The notes: a model not told the origin generated them from the sequence alone. A DNA stretch of 64,000 nt from Pseudomonadota bacterium (GCA_018661145.1 JABJIU010000012.1:1-64000); one strand, 5' to 3'. Positions 27,501 through 37,653 are shown, counted from the first letter of the stretch. Translations and numbers: made by a program.

Positions 27501-30165
27501 GGGGCGACCGGTGACGCACGAGCAGATGCTGGAGTGCGGCTACGTCGACGTCCTCTCACTGTCCCAGGCGCTCGTAGTGCACGTCGGGGACAACGCAGAG
27601 CCGATTAAACTGACGGTCGTAAGTGACAACGTGCACTCCGTAACAGGCCGAGAGGGCGTACGTGCAGAAAAATCACTACTCCTTGGACCCGTCCGAGTTC
27701 TACCTCAGGAGCACCCTGAAATAAGCTGCCGGCTAGTGGATGTGGAGATGGACCGACCTAGCGACATACGTGTTCACATGCTGCTTACTGAATGCCTGGC
27801 TGACAAGCAGGAGGCGGTGGTCGCCCACCGAGGGCGCCAGCGTTGGACGCAGAGCGTCAAGGCCATTGAGACGCCGCAGTCACCCTTTTCGGGAGTGCGG
27901 CCGAGGGGGGTCTACCTGATCACGGGCGGGCTCGGCGCTGTCGGTCTGAGTATCGCGCGCCACCTGCACAAAACCACATCTGCACACCTCGTTTTGACCG
28001 GACGACGCCCCCCTCCAGAGCCAGAAGACTGGCCGGCACTCGTCGAGCCGGGGGATGACCTTGCAACCTTCGAGATCGAAGACCTGAACGATACTGATAT
28101 TTTGGACCTTCCTGAGCATGTGGACCCGCTCGCGATCGCCGCGCTGGACAGCGCAAACCAAGACCCCGAGACACTACCTTTAGCGACGCTGTCTTCTGCA
28201 GCAGCCACACTAGACCGATATTGCGTAGCACTCCTGTGCGAGTGTTTAGAGCAAGCCGGAGTGGACATGCAGCCAGGCATTCGGCACACGTTCGCCTCCA
28301 TCTCGAGCCAAATGGGGATAGTTCACCCATATAGTCGCTTCCTGAAGTTCATAGTTGATTTACTGCGCGACGAGGGCGTGTTCGAAGGGCCCGATGAGGA
28401 CATCTTGGTTCTCGCAACGACGCGTTATGACGTTTTGGACCTGCACGAACAGGCGGTTGAGGAACATCGCGAGCTTGAGGCTGTATTCAAGTTGCTAAAC
28501 GCATGCGCTCTTGGATACACCGGGGTACTGAGCGGCTCGGCTTCAGGCATCCAGGTTCTCTATCCCGATGGCGACAGCCGTGGTGTGAAAGCGGCCGTTG
28601 CGGCTATGGCGCATCGCACGAGCCACACGGGTCAAGCTGAGCTTCTGGCGCGCTTGCTCAGACGCATGGCCGACTCCCAGGCAAGGCCGCTTCGCATACT
28701 CGAGGTTGGCGGTGGCAATCGTTTCCTTACCAGCATCCTTGCGGCGGCGCTTGATGGTACATCCGTCGAATACTGGTTCACTGACATCGGTTCGAGTTTT
28801 GTTGGCGCCGCGCGGACTTGGGCCAAGGAGGCCGGTTACGAGCACCTTCACTTCGGTGTCCTGGACGTCTCACGAAATCCGGAAGCCCAGGGATGGGGAG
28901 ATACTTTTGATGCCGTCGTCGGCATGGACGTGGTGCACGCGACGCAGAACGTCGAGGTCACGCTGCGTCATCTCCACACATTGACCGGCTCCGGCGGCTC
29001 CGTGCACCTCATCGAAACGCTACCACCTGCCCGCTGGAACACAATGGTATGGGGCCTAACGAAGCAGTGGTGGCAATACAACGATGATATCAGGACCACT
29101 TCGCCGCTCCTTGATGGCTCTCACTGGATTGAAGCCCTGACCAGAGCTGGCTTCCAATCCGCGGACACGTATCAATCCGGAGCCCAAGATGACTGTGTGC
29201 TTTTGTTCGGACTTCGTCCTGCATCTACCGCCAAGGACGCGCGTCTGCTTGCGATTCAAGCCGACGTTACCGATCCCCGAGAAATGGCTGCTGTGGTGGC
29301 GCGTACGCGCGAACTCTTTGGTGGGATTAATGGCGTCATTCACGCGGCAGGTCTGGAGGCGAGCGGTGCACTCTCTCTGCAGCACGATGGCGCAGCATCG
29401 CCAGGACTTGCAGCAAAGGTCACAGGCACCCGCGTATTGACTGAGGCGCTGAAAGACGAACCGCTGGACTTCCTGATGCTGTGTTCATCGGTGACATCGT
29501 TGCTCGGTGGCGTAGGAAACGTCGAATACACCGCCGCAAATGCATATCTCGACTCATTTGCCCATGAACAGAAACCGTTGGGCTATCCGGTCGTGAGTGT
29601 GAACTGGGATCGCTGGCGTGGTCTCGGTATGGCTGCCATGGTCGAGGAGCGGCACCAGGCGCTCCTGGGAGAAACCCTAGGCGGTGGCCTCGCCGAGACA
29701 CAGGCTCTCAACTATTTCGATGCCATTGTCTCGGCACCCCGACTACCCCAAGTCATTGTGGCCCCAACTGGATTTGATGATGCTTGGCGTGACGCGGCGC
29801 TGGTAAACGTAAAGACGTTGGCAACTCGTCTAGTTGCGTCGGAGAACCATCCCAGGCCGTTCTTGGCGACGCCTTATGTGGCGCCGGCTAATGATATTGA
29901 GCGGCAACTAGCGTCAGCCTGGCAGGAAACGCTTGGCATCGAAGCGATTGGTGCAGATGATGATTTCATGGAACTTGGCGGCGATTCCTTAATTGCGATC
30001 AACGTCGTCTCTCGACTACGCGAAGTCCTCGGCTTGAGGCTGCAAGTTGCAGCGCTCTTCGAAGCTCCAACTGTCGCTCAGCTGGCCAAACGGGTCGAGG
30101 CACTGCGCTGGGCAACTGCCCCAACTTCGCCCGCCACCGAAAATGTTGAGGAAGGTGAGCTATGA
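24565..30165 (+). CDS. PKS module: KS-AT-KR with embedded C-methyltransferase-PCP
   Basis: KS VQTACSTSLVAVH, EAHGTGTPLGDPIE; AT GHSVGEFCAAV and HAFHTGMM; KR first half YLITGGLGAVGLSIARHLH; MT LRILEVGGGNRFLTS...FDAVVGMDVVHATQNVEVTLRHLHTL...WGLTKQWWQYND; KR second half LLAIQADVTDP...LCSSVTSLLGGVGNVEYTAANAYLDS; carrier MELGGDSLIAINV. Confidence 0.93.
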   Translation: MTDRAVPRIGGIAVIGFACRAPGALNADQFWSNLVDGVESINHFTPQILIESGVDPAQIADPAYVPARGVLSEADCFDAPLFGFTPHEASLMDPQHRIMLECAWEALEHGGYGAPGRGARVAVYAGVALNTYLLRNIFAHQGVLATEGEHQLLVASDKDFVAPRISHQMGFTGPSISVQTACSTSLVAVHMACHALLSHQCDMALAGGAAITVPQEHGYAFREGGILSADGHCRPFDARAAGTVPGNGAGVVVLKRVTDAIEDGDTIHAVIAGSAINNDGANKVGFTAPSISGQTAVISQALALAGVGAGSIGYVEAHGTGTPLGDPIEVAALTAAFRQTTAEQGNCWLGSVKGNLGHLDTAAGIIGLIKTVMAVHSGVVPPSLHFEQPNPALDLDTSPFQVPTTTQQWRLTGPRRAGVSSFGIGGTNAHVIVEEAPTPKVPDGVARKAQIFCISARTSDALDRACASLAPAVAASKAPLSNIAFTLASGRRAFAQRRAFVASSAIEATERLKHAGAAVPFVADRPTVWLFPGQGSQYLGMGEALARQEPAFDAALADATAALERAGVPDIRACIWPAAHDNDAYECLTRTANAQTAIFAIEYALAELWRSWGMVPGGVLGHSVGEFCAAVIAGVMSLEDAARLVAARGRMMQNMAAGVMLSVSLDERSATDFLRPGIWLSAVNTLDSCVLGGAPQDIAELENELSRRDVETRRLKTSHAFHTGMMEPMLEDFRAEAAKVPLHEPKIPWVSSVSGSWLGADDTISPDYWVRQIREPVRFAAALTNIIDNGDPAVLEVGPGIALTTLTRKSIGSGSVAVSSCGQPTGDEVDAIAKALSTVWAAGVEVDWARYYATQAPGRVPLPGYQFDRQRYWIDPPSGSSDREPPGSDLAEDTASARMFVPAWDVAPAPVQQEASSRWLLILDQYGIGDALALLLGALGVEVQTLPWLDRVRVDAQTYADILSESRPDHVVHLGSITAGRPVTHEQMLECGYVDVLSLSQALVVHVGDNAEPIKLTVVSDNVHSVTGREGVRAEKSLLLGPVRVLPQEHPEISCRLVDVEMDRPSDIRVHMLLTECLADKQEAVVAHRGRQRWTQSVKAIETPQSPFSGVRPRGVYLITGGLGAVGLSIARHLHKTTSAHLVLTGRRPPPEPEDWPALVEPGDDLATFEIEDLNDTDILDLPEHVDPLAIAALDSANQDPETLPLATLSSAAATLDRYCVALLCECLEQAGVDMQPGIRHTFASISSQMGIVHPYSRFLKFIVDLLRDEGVFEGPDEDILVLATTRYDVLDLHEQAVEEHRELEAVFKLLNACALGYTGVLSGSASGIQVLYPDGDSRGVKAAVAAMAHRTSHTGQAELLARLLRRMADSQARPLRILEVGGGNRFLTSILAAALDGTSVEYWFTDIGSSFVGAARTWAKEAGYEHLHFGVLDVSRNPEAQGWGDTFDAVVGMDVVHATQNVEVTLRHLHTLTGSGGSVHLIETLPPARWNTMVWGLTKQWWQYNDDIRTTSPLLDGSHWIEALTRAGFQSADTYQSGAQDDCVLLFGLRPASTAKDARLLAIQADVTDPREMAAVVARTRELFGGINGVIHAAGLEASGALSLQHDGAASPGLAAKVTGTRVLTEALKDEPLDFLMLCSSVTSLLGGVGNVEYTAANAYLDSFAHEQKPLGYPVVSVNWDRWRGLGMAAMVEERHQALLGETLGGGLAETQALNYFDAIVSAPRLPQVIVAPTGFDDAWRDAALVNVKTLATRLVASENHPRPFLATPYVAPANDIERQLASAWQETLGIEAIGADDDFMELGGDSLIAINVVSRLREVLGLRLQVAALFEAPTVAQLAKRVEALRWATAPTSPATENVEEGEL

Positions 30166-33100
30166 GCTCTGTGAGCAATCTGCTCGATGAGCTGCAAAAC
30201 TTGAACGTAGTACTCTGGCACGACGGCGAGCGCGTACGCTATCGGGCACCAAGTGGCTTGCTTACCCCCGAACTGCTTGCGCGGGTAACGCTGCACAAAG
30301 CCGAACTCACCAAGTTTCTGGCCGCGGCCCGTGATGCAGCTGAACACGGCGCCCAGCAGCCGATAACCGAGTGTTCCGGGGACGGACCCGAGCGCTTGTC
30401 ATTCGCCCAGGAACGGCTCTGGTTTATTCAAAAACTCGAGGAATCGGAGGATGGTCTCGGCGCAACCTACAATGTATCCGCTGCCATGCGTTTACGTGGA
30501 TCGCTTGACGTCTCTGCGTTACGACGCAGCCTCGAAACGATCACTGGGCGCCACCGCGTCCTGCGCACCAGGTTCACCGACTCGCACGACGGTGCAGTGC
30601 AAACAGTTGATGATGAGCTCGCGAACCTGAATCTGATCGATTTTACCAACACCCCAACTACTCAACGAAGGGATGCGGTTCAAACTTTCCTCGAAAAAGA
30701 AACGGAATACTTATTCGATCTTGAAGCAACGCCACCCGCGCGCTTTTCTTTGCTAGAGATCGGCGCAAATGAGCATATTCTGTGTTGTGTCTTCCACCAC
30801 TTGGTGATGGACGGCTGGTCTATGGGGGTGCTGTCGCGCGAGCTGGTGTCGCTATACGATGCCTTCTCCAGCGGTCAAGCGTCACCGCTGCCCAGTCTTG
30901 CGCTCCAATACGCGGATTACGCGGCCCATCAGCGACGCACTCTAACGCCCCAGGCAATCGCCGCCGACTTGGTATACTGGCAAGATCAGCTCGGTGGGGC
31001 GCCGGCGTCCATCTACTTACCCCTTGATTTCCCGAGACCTGCACGCCAAAGCTATCGCGGCGGCGTCGTGCGTTTCGAGTTCGACAAAAACATGTCCGAC
31101 GCGTTGAAAAGGCTTGCGCGTGAGTGTAACGCCAGCCTTTTCATGCTGCTGCTGGCCTCCTACGCATTGCTGCTCGCACGCTATTCGGGCCAGACGCAAA
31201 TAATGATCGGGACCCCCGTGGCCAACCGCGACCACCCCGATGTGGAACCGCTCATCGGACCGTTCTCAAACTACATCCCACTCCGGGTCGATCTTGAGGC
31301 CGATCCGGACTTCAGAACAGTCGTTGAGCGTGTCCGGTGGATGACTCTGGACAGCTTCGCACATCAAAATATTCCGTTCGAGAAGCTCGTGGAAGTGGTC
31401 GACTCAGGACACCGACTGGACCGCGCTCCCTTGTTCCAGGTCGCTCTTGTATTGCAGAACCTGCCAACAGTTCCGCTGGCCCTCTCAGGTCTGGATGTGG
31501 AGCGGATCGACGTTACGCGCACCACCGCAAAGCTGGATCTATCGATGCTCTTAGAGGAGGATAATGGTGCGATCAGAGGGGAGCTTGAGTTCTGCCGAGA
31601 CCTGTTCTCGCAAGTCACTGCCAAGCGCATGGCGAGGCACTTTCTCTCCATCACTGAGGCCATCATTAAGACACCGGATTTGCCAGTCTCTCAAATCTCT
31701 TTGATCGAAGCGGCCGAACGCGTAGAAATTCTTGAGCACTTGAGCGGAGCTAGATCACTCCGGCCCGTGAACCGCCTCGTCCATGAACAATTTCACGACC
31801 AGGTCCGGCGGACACCACACGCTCGGGCCCTTGTGGCGGGAGACACACAACTCAGCTACGAGGAATTGGCCCAGCAAGCGTCGCGGTTGGCCCGACATCT
31901 CATATCGACAGGCGTTGAAAGAGGCTCGCGCGTAGCGGTCTGTCTACCGCGTTCCACCGATCTCATCGTCGCCTTACTTGCCGTACTTGAGGCCGGCGGT
32001 GCCTACGTGCCGCTGGACAGTGCCCATCCCGATCAACGACTTGCCTCGATAATGGATGACGCGGGTGCAACGGTGCTTTTGACCGTCTCCGAGTTGGCAG
32101 CGCGTCTGCCGCCGATACGTACCGTCATCTGCGTCGACGCTGAGGCGGGCACTGTTGCAGGGCACGAACCACACGCCGTGCACGCCGAGGGCTCGCCGTC
32201 CCAGCTCGCCTACGTGATCTACACCTCCGGCTCCACCGGCCGGCCCAAGGGGGTCATGGTGGACCACCGCTCCGTGTGCAGCATGGTGCGCGGCCTCGCC
32301 GACACGGTCTACCGCGATGAGCCCGCATGCATCCCAGTGGCGTTGACAGCGTCGGTGGCCTTCGATGCATCCGTACAGCAGATATTCGGTAGCCTACTAC
32401 TCGGTCATACGCTGGTGATAACAGATAACGAGACACGGCAGGATGCGCACCGACTACTGGACTTCTATCAACAGCATCAGATCAAGGTTGCAGATGGTAC
32501 GCCCAGTTTATTGGGCCTGCTGCTGGAGGCCGGCCTTGGCCAACGTCCTGGGCTAAAGCTCCAGCATCTGTTGATCGGCGGAGAGGCGTTACCGTCCCGA
32601 CTCGTCCATCAGCTGCAAGTACAGGATACTCAAGCGCGGATTGTGGTGACAAACCTCTACGGCCCCACGGAGTGTGGGGTCGACATAACTGCGCGCAGCG
32701 TGCGGCCCGGAGAGCGGTTGCTGAGCGAATTCGTCCCGATCGGGAAAGTCTTATCCAATGCGCGGATCTATGTTCTCGACCCCCATGGCGCCTGCACCGC
32801 CGCGGGGGTCCCAGGTGAGATCTGGATCGGTGGCCCTTGCCTCGCTCGCGGCTACCTAGGACAACCCTCCCAGACAGCGGCCGCCTTCCGCCCCGATCCA
32901 CGGCGTGACGGAGAGCGGCTTTATGCGTCCGGTGATCGGGGCCGCTGGACGGACAACGGCGAGTTAGAGTTCCTTGGTCGAACGGACACGCAGGTCAAAG
33001 TGCGCGGCTATCGCATGGAGACTGCCGAGATCGAGGCGGCCTTGCGCCAGCATGACGCGGTCACTGATGCAGTCGTCGTGGTCACACACTCTGGCACTGA

Positions 33101-34967
33101 CCGTGCCCAACTCGTCGCCCATATAATACCCGGAGCACCGGTGCCCACCGTCGAACAGCTACGCGACCACCTGGCGACCACCCTCCCCCCCTACATGCTG
33201 CCGTCTGCATTCATGCTGCTCGACCGGTTCCCGGTCAATGCCAGCGGCAAACTTGATCGCGCCAGCTTACCCGAAGCTGACCAGGAGCTGGAGCTGGAGC
33301 AAGGAACCGCATACATTGAACCGAGAAACGAACGCGAGGTTGCCCTAGCGGCGGCATGGGCTGCGGTTCTCGACCGTACCCGTATCGGCGCTGGAGACCG
33401 TTTCTTCGCCCTTGGAGGGGACTCCATCAAAGCGCTTCAGGTGGTCTCCAAACTTCGCCAGTCGGGGCTACGCCTGGCTGTCCGAGACCTCTTTGTGCAT
33501 CAGACCCTATCGACACTGGCCCCACTATTGACCCCGATGACAGAGCCACTGGCGACAACACAGACCCCTGTGTCAGGGATAGATGTGCCGCTGGGGCCAG
33601 TTCAGGCAGCTTTTCTGCATCACCACACGGTTCTTCCCAATCATTTCCATCAAGCGGTTCTGCTGGATCCCGGTGCACCGACGTGCTTGGAATCGTTGAA
33701 CCGAGCTATTTCTGCCGTGTATGCCCAACATCCCGCCCTTTCCGCAAATTTCACTCGGTCAAAAGACCGCTGGGTTCAAGCATATTCTGCTGAGGACAAC
33801 GCGCCGAGCCTGGAACTGGTGGACTTGACCCAGGCCGGGGAGGCACACGCGGCGCTCAAAAAACACGCGACTGCCTTGATGAGCAGTACCGAGCTCGCTC
33901 ACGGACCGCTGTTTCGGGTCGCGGTGTACCGAATGGCGAGCAGCGAGCGCATTCTACTCTGCGCCCATCACCTCTTGGTAGATGGCGTCTCCTGGAGAAT
34001 ACTAGTCGAAGACCTCCATACGGCCTACACACAGGCCCACGCCATGGTTACGATAGAGCTCCCGCCCGTCACAGACTCATACGGTTCGTGGGCGTCCGGC
34101 ATGAATACATTGTCGCTGAACATGGAAGAGGCAGAGCTACGCTACTGGAGAGAAGTCGAAGAGATACCATGTTCTGTACCACCAGTACAAAGTCCTGAAA
34201 AACCTCGGCATCGAGACCGGATCGAACACCGGTTCAGCCTGCCCCGGACGGTCACGAAGGCCCTCCTGACTAATGCCCACGATGCTTACGGTACCCGCAT
34301 GAACGACCTGCTTCTGACAGCCCTCGGGAAGGCGATGACTATTTGGCCCGGCATGCCGCGATGGAGGGTGCTGCTGGAAAGCCACGGGCGCGAGCCGCTA
34401 TGGCCTGGCGCGGACGTGAGCCGCACTGTGGGATGGTTCACGGCCCGCTATCCGGTAGTGATCGATTTCGAAGGTATCGACGTTCTCGACATCGGACGAC
34501 AAATCAAGACAGTCAAAGAGATGCTTCGCCGAGTACCCCAGGCAGGCGGCACCTATGAAGCCAGCAGATACATTGCCCGGGGGGCGCCCCCTGAAACGGT
34601 GCTACCTCATATAGCTTTTAATTATCTGGGGCAGTTGGGGCAAGATCTACGCGCTGGCTCATGGCGATGGGTAGATGAAAACCCAGGCACGGTGATTTGC
34701 GCAGACGCGCCGCTGCTCCACGCCCTCGAAATCATAGGCTTTGTTGACGCGGATCAACTTCATATCTGCATCGCGCGCGCACAGACAGGGTTTCACGATG
34801 AACAGATAGCCACACTTACGCACGCCCTGCAGCAGGCGATCATCGACGTGGTAAACCACACCACGCGCAAAACCTGCCCTGAACTAACCCCGTCCGACAT
34901 AGATCATGAGGGGTTCGGGATCGAAGATTTGGAGAATTTTGTGAACAATCTTGAAAATCAAACTTAA
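30162..34967 (+). CDS. NRPS module: TubC_N docking-C-A-PCP-E (Gln-like A code)
   Basis: N-terminal docking-like MSSVSNLLDELQNLNVVLWHDGERVRYRAP; C FHHLVMDGWS; A YTSGSTGRPKGV, hand-read code DAQDLGLVD(K); PCP FFALGGDSIKALQ; E HHLLVDGVSWRILVEDL. The acidic C-terminal tail resembles a COM donor helix. Confidence 0.93.
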   Translation: MSSVSNLLDELQNLNVVLWHDGERVRYRAPSGLLTPELLARVTLHKAELTKFLAAARDAAEHGAQQPITECSGDGPERLSFAQERLWFIQKLEESEDGLGATYNVSAAMRLRGSLDVSALRRSLETITGRHRVLRTRFTDSHDGAVQTVDDELANLNLIDFTNTPTTQRRDAVQTFLEKETEYLFDLEATPPARFSLLEIGANEHILCCVFHHLVMDGWSMGVLSRELVSLYDAFSSGQASPLPSLALQYADYAAHQRRTLTPQAIAADLVYWQDQLGGAPASIYLPLDFPRPARQSYRGGVVRFEFDKNMSDALKRLARECNASLFMLLLASYALLLARYSGQTQIMIGTPVANRDHPDVEPLIGPFSNYIPLRVDLEADPDFRTVVERVRWMTLDSFAHQNIPFEKLVEVVDSGHRLDRAPLFQVALVLQNLPTVPLALSGLDVERIDVTRTTAKLDLSMLLEEDNGAIRGELEFCRDLFSQVTAKRMARHFLSITEAIIKTPDLPVSQISLIEAAERVEILEHLSGARSLRPVNRLVHEQFHDQVRRTPHARALVAGDTQLSYEELAQQASRLARHLISTGVERGSRVAVCLPRSTDLIVALLAVLEAGGAYVPLDSAHPDQRLASIMDDAGATVLLTVSELAARLPPIRTVICVDAEAGTVAGHEPHAVHAEGSPSQLAYVIYTSGSTGRPKGVMVDHRSVCSMVRGLADTVYRDEPACIPVALTASVAFDASVQQIFGSLLLGHTLVITDNETRQDAHRLLDFYQQHQIKVADGTPSLLGLLLEAGLGQRPGLKLQHLLIGGEALPSRLVHQLQVQDTQARIVVTNLYGPTECGVDITARSVRPGERLLSEFVPIGKVLSNARIYVLDPHGACTAAGVPGEIWIGGPCLARGYLGQPSQTAAAFRPDPRRDGERLYASGDRGRWTDNGELEFLGRTDTQVKVRGYRMETAEIEAALRQHDAVTDAVVVVTHSGTDRAQLVAHIIPGAPVPTVEQLRDHLATTLPPYMLPSAFMLLDRFPVNASGKLDRASLPEADQELELEQGTAYIEPRNEREVALAAAWAAVLDRTRIGAGDRFFALGGDSIKALQVVSKLRQSGLRLAVRDLFVHQTLSTLAPLLTPMTEPLATTQTPVSGIDVPLGPVQAAFLHHHTVLPNHFHQAVLLDPGAPTCLESLNRAISAVYAQHPALSANFTRSKDRWVQAYSAEDNAPSLELVDLTQAGEAHAALKKHATALMSSTELAHGPLFRVAVYRMASSERILLCAHHLLVDGVSWRILVEDLHTAYTQAHAMVTIELPPVTDSYGSWASGMNTLSLNMEEAELRYWREVEEIPCSVPPVQSPEKPRHRDRIEHRFSLPRTVTKALLTNAHDAYGTRMNDLLLTALGKAMTIWPGMPRWRVLLESHGREPLWPGADVSRTVGWFTARYPVVIDFEGIDVLDIGRQIKTVKEMLRRVPQAGGTYEASRYIARGAPPETVLPHIAFNYLGQLGQDLRAGSWRWVDENPGTVICADAPLLHALEIIGFVDADQLHICIARAQTGFHDEQIATLTHALQQAIIDVVNHTTRKTCPELTPSDIDHEGFGIEDLENFVNNLENQT

Positions 34968-35000
34968 TACTAAGTTGAAATAAATGCAAAAAAACCCCAA

Positions 35001-36527
35001 CAAGCGAGCACTGCTTTCGAAATTCGTTCTGCGCTCGCTGAGCGTATTGAATGTGAGCTGGCGGACACAAAATTCACCGAGTCGACGCACGACAACGACG
35101 GACTTCTAGCAAGTATCGACACGGCCTAAGAAGCTTTCGACAGGGCTTTAACCACGGAAATGGATGCTCAACATACTGCGAGCCTGGCGCGTGTTCGCGA
35201 TTACCCGGACTGTAGTGAAGCGTGGTTCAGTTTTGCTGAGGTGCAACGACGCCAGGGAAAGCTAGACGACGCTCAAATGGCGCTACAGCGCGCGGTCGAG
35301 CTAGCGCCGAGCTATTCGACGGCACTAGTGTCCCTCGCCGCCGTGCACCGAGCCCAAGGCAACTTTGACCTAGCGGTGACTTGCGGCGAGCGGGCACTTT
35401 TGTGCTGAGTAGACGAGGCAAATACCCACCGAGAGCTCGGCAATAGCCTGAGAGCGGCGGGGCGTCTCCACGAGGCTGAGCGAGCGTATCGTACTTCATT
35501 ACAGCTTGAGGACGACCCCAATACCGACGTCGCTCTCGGACTTTTGCAGGTCTGGCAAAATCAGATTCCAGCGGCGCTGAGCTCGTTTGACGCCGCACAT
35601 CAAGCCGCAGGATCTGCACAAAAACTTGCCGACAGCGCACTCCCACGCATCGCTCACGAGGCAGATCAGGTTGAGTACCTGCGCGCCCAGGATCTAATCA
35701 GTGCCGAGTTTGACGACTACGCCGCATCACTGCGAGCGCTTGAACGCAACTATCGAAATCCTCGCCAAGGACAAGATGTTTCTGATCACGGCGCAACGAC
35801 CAGTGCACAATCTTTGCACCGGTTCGAATCAGTGTTTCATGCCGGACCATCGACTACGCTTTCAGGAGCCGGTGTTAATCCAAATCTTAGTACAGCAAAA
35901 ATCCAACAGGACTATCTGAACGCGAAGCCCGGGATGGTCTGCATCGATGACTTCGTCACGCCACAGGCGCTATAAGCCCTGAGACGCTGCTGTCACGAAG
36001 CGGGGGTATGGAAGATGGGTTTTCCCGCTGGCTATAAATGCGCATTCTTACGTGACGGCTTTTCGCCTGCATGTCTTTTCCAGATCGCCGAAGAACTCAG
36101 GCTCTCGCTGCCAAATATCTTTCTCGACCATCGCCTACTCGCGGCATGGGCCTTCAAATACGACCAACGCATGCTGGGCATAAACATTCACGCAGATCCC
36201 GCTGTCATCAACGTGAACTTCTGGATCACGCCGGACGAGGCAAACCTGGATCCATCCAATGGCGGTCTCGTCGTCTGGGATACTGCAGCGCCGGAAGACT
36301 GGTCATATCCCGATTACAACATCAACGTTGCTCGCATGAAACGCTTCATTGCGAGCTCTGGAGCCAAGGCTAAACGCTTTGCCCACAGGCAGAACCTTGC
36401 GGTCATCTTTAACTCCTCACTGTCGCACAAGACCGATACACTAAATTTCAAGTCGGGCTATGAGAATCGCTGAATCAATATCACCCTACTGTTCTGCGAA
36501 GCCCGCGGAATGCGGCACTTTTACTGA
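35001..36527 (+). pseudogene. TPR-2OG-Fe(II) oxygenase-like gene interrupted by four in-frame stops
   Basis: One continuous frame: STAFEIRSALAERIECEL...DTA-TAA(35127)-EAFDRAL..TPR..ALLC-TGA(35406)-VDEANTHRELGN...FVTPQAL-TAA(35973)-ALRRCCHEAG...GINIHADPAVINVNFWITPDEAN...SSLSHKTDTLNFKSGYENR-TGA(36471)-INITLLF. HxD and distal H motifs are retained. Confidence 0.75.
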
Positions 36528-36777
36528 CCGTAGTAGTTGGTCGAGGCCCGCGGACACCAGTGCCCGCTGCCACAACAGAGCATCGCGATAACATCGTGAA
36601 CGGCGAGAGCAGGCAGGCCTTCGTGGCGCTTGATCTCGTCCTGAAAGGTGTTCTGAAGCCTTCACAAATCTCTGCGCGTAATATAGTTTCTCAATAGGCA
36701 AAAATCGCCCGATGACAGATACTACTAGACAAGATCTTTAGTCCGATGAAAATCACATAATCGTCACCGAGACATCT

Positions 36778-37653
36778 ATGAAATCTGTTGAACGGATAGA
36801 CACCCGTGCGCTTACCCCACAAACATTTGCAAGCAGATACTGCTCTGGGGAAGGACAGCCGGTCGTGCTCACCGGCGCATTTAAAGGGCTGCCAACATGC
36901 TCACCCGAGTGGCTTGTCGATCTTCTCCCCGACGCTCCGTTTCCCGCCCGACTTTACGGGAAAGACCACTTCCGCCAGGCCAAGTCCACTTGGACGACCT
37001 ATGCAGACACCCTCCAACTGACGCCATCTACCTATGCGCAGATGCTTGCGGATCGCTCCGCACATGACCAGAACGTTTACATGGCTCAGGTCCCAGTCAG
37101 AGATACGGCCCTGGCGGATATCATTCGGCCCTACGTTGATGTGATGGGCGGTCACACGGGCTTGAAAGCCGCCATCGACCTCAATCTTTGGTGGGGGCCT
37201 GGTGGCCATACCGAGCCACTTCACTTCGACTCCGGGGATGGCACGCTGGTCCAGTTGCACGGTAAGAAGAGAGCCGTGCTATTTCCTCCCTCCCAGTCAA
37301 AAAACCTGTACCCGTTTCCCATCCGCCGAAAAGGGATCGCCCCCTGGTTTAGTCAGGTTTACATAGAAAACCCAGACTTCAAACGGTTTCCAAATTTGGC
37401 CACCGCATTGCCCGAACGAATGGAAGTAACACTGGCACCCGGAGAGGTGCTCTTCATCCCGGCAAACTGGTGGCATGAAAACAGTTCGCTTTCCGACGAC
37501 TATAGTTGTTCGATCAACCGCTTCTGGAAGGTTTCGCAACTCTCCAGGCTTTTCACGAATCGCATCACACCAGCGATCTACGGCCTCTCCATGATCGCGC
37601 TGGCGATCGCCGGAAAAAAATACAGACCCCCAGCCGCCAATGAGACTTCATGA
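36778..37653 (+). CDS. JmjC/cupin_8-type 2OG-Fe(II) oxygenase-like protein
   Basis: HTEPLHFDSGDGTLVQLHGKKRAVLFPPSQSKNLYPF...APGEVLFIPANWWHENS: HxD plus distal His in JmjC context. Confidence 0.85.
   Translation: MKSVERIDTRALTPQTFASRYCSGEGQPVVLTGAFKGLPTCSPEWLVDLLPDAPFPARLYGKDHFRQAKSTWTTYADTLQLTPSTYAQMLADRSAHDQNVYMAQVPVRDTALADIIRPYVDVMGGHTGLKAAIDLNLWWGPGGHTEPLHFDSGDGTLVQLHGKKRAVLFPPSQSKNLYPFPIRRKGIAPWFSQVYIENPDFKRFPNLATALPERMEVTLAPGEVLFIPANWWHENSSLSDDYSCSINRFWKVSQLSRLFTNRITPAIYGLSMIALAIAGKKYRPPAANETS

Noticed and set aside
35406-35408. TGA in the TPR-oxygenase read as selenocysteine
   Set aside because: Three other in-frame stops include two TAA, and the context suggests Arg rather than Cys/Sec; decay is the simpler reading.
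36486-36701. 71-aa minus-strand ORF between the oxygenase pseudogene and the JmjC genes
   Set aside because: No recognisable motif and overlaps the 3' tail of the decayed oxygenase frame; not supportable as a gene.
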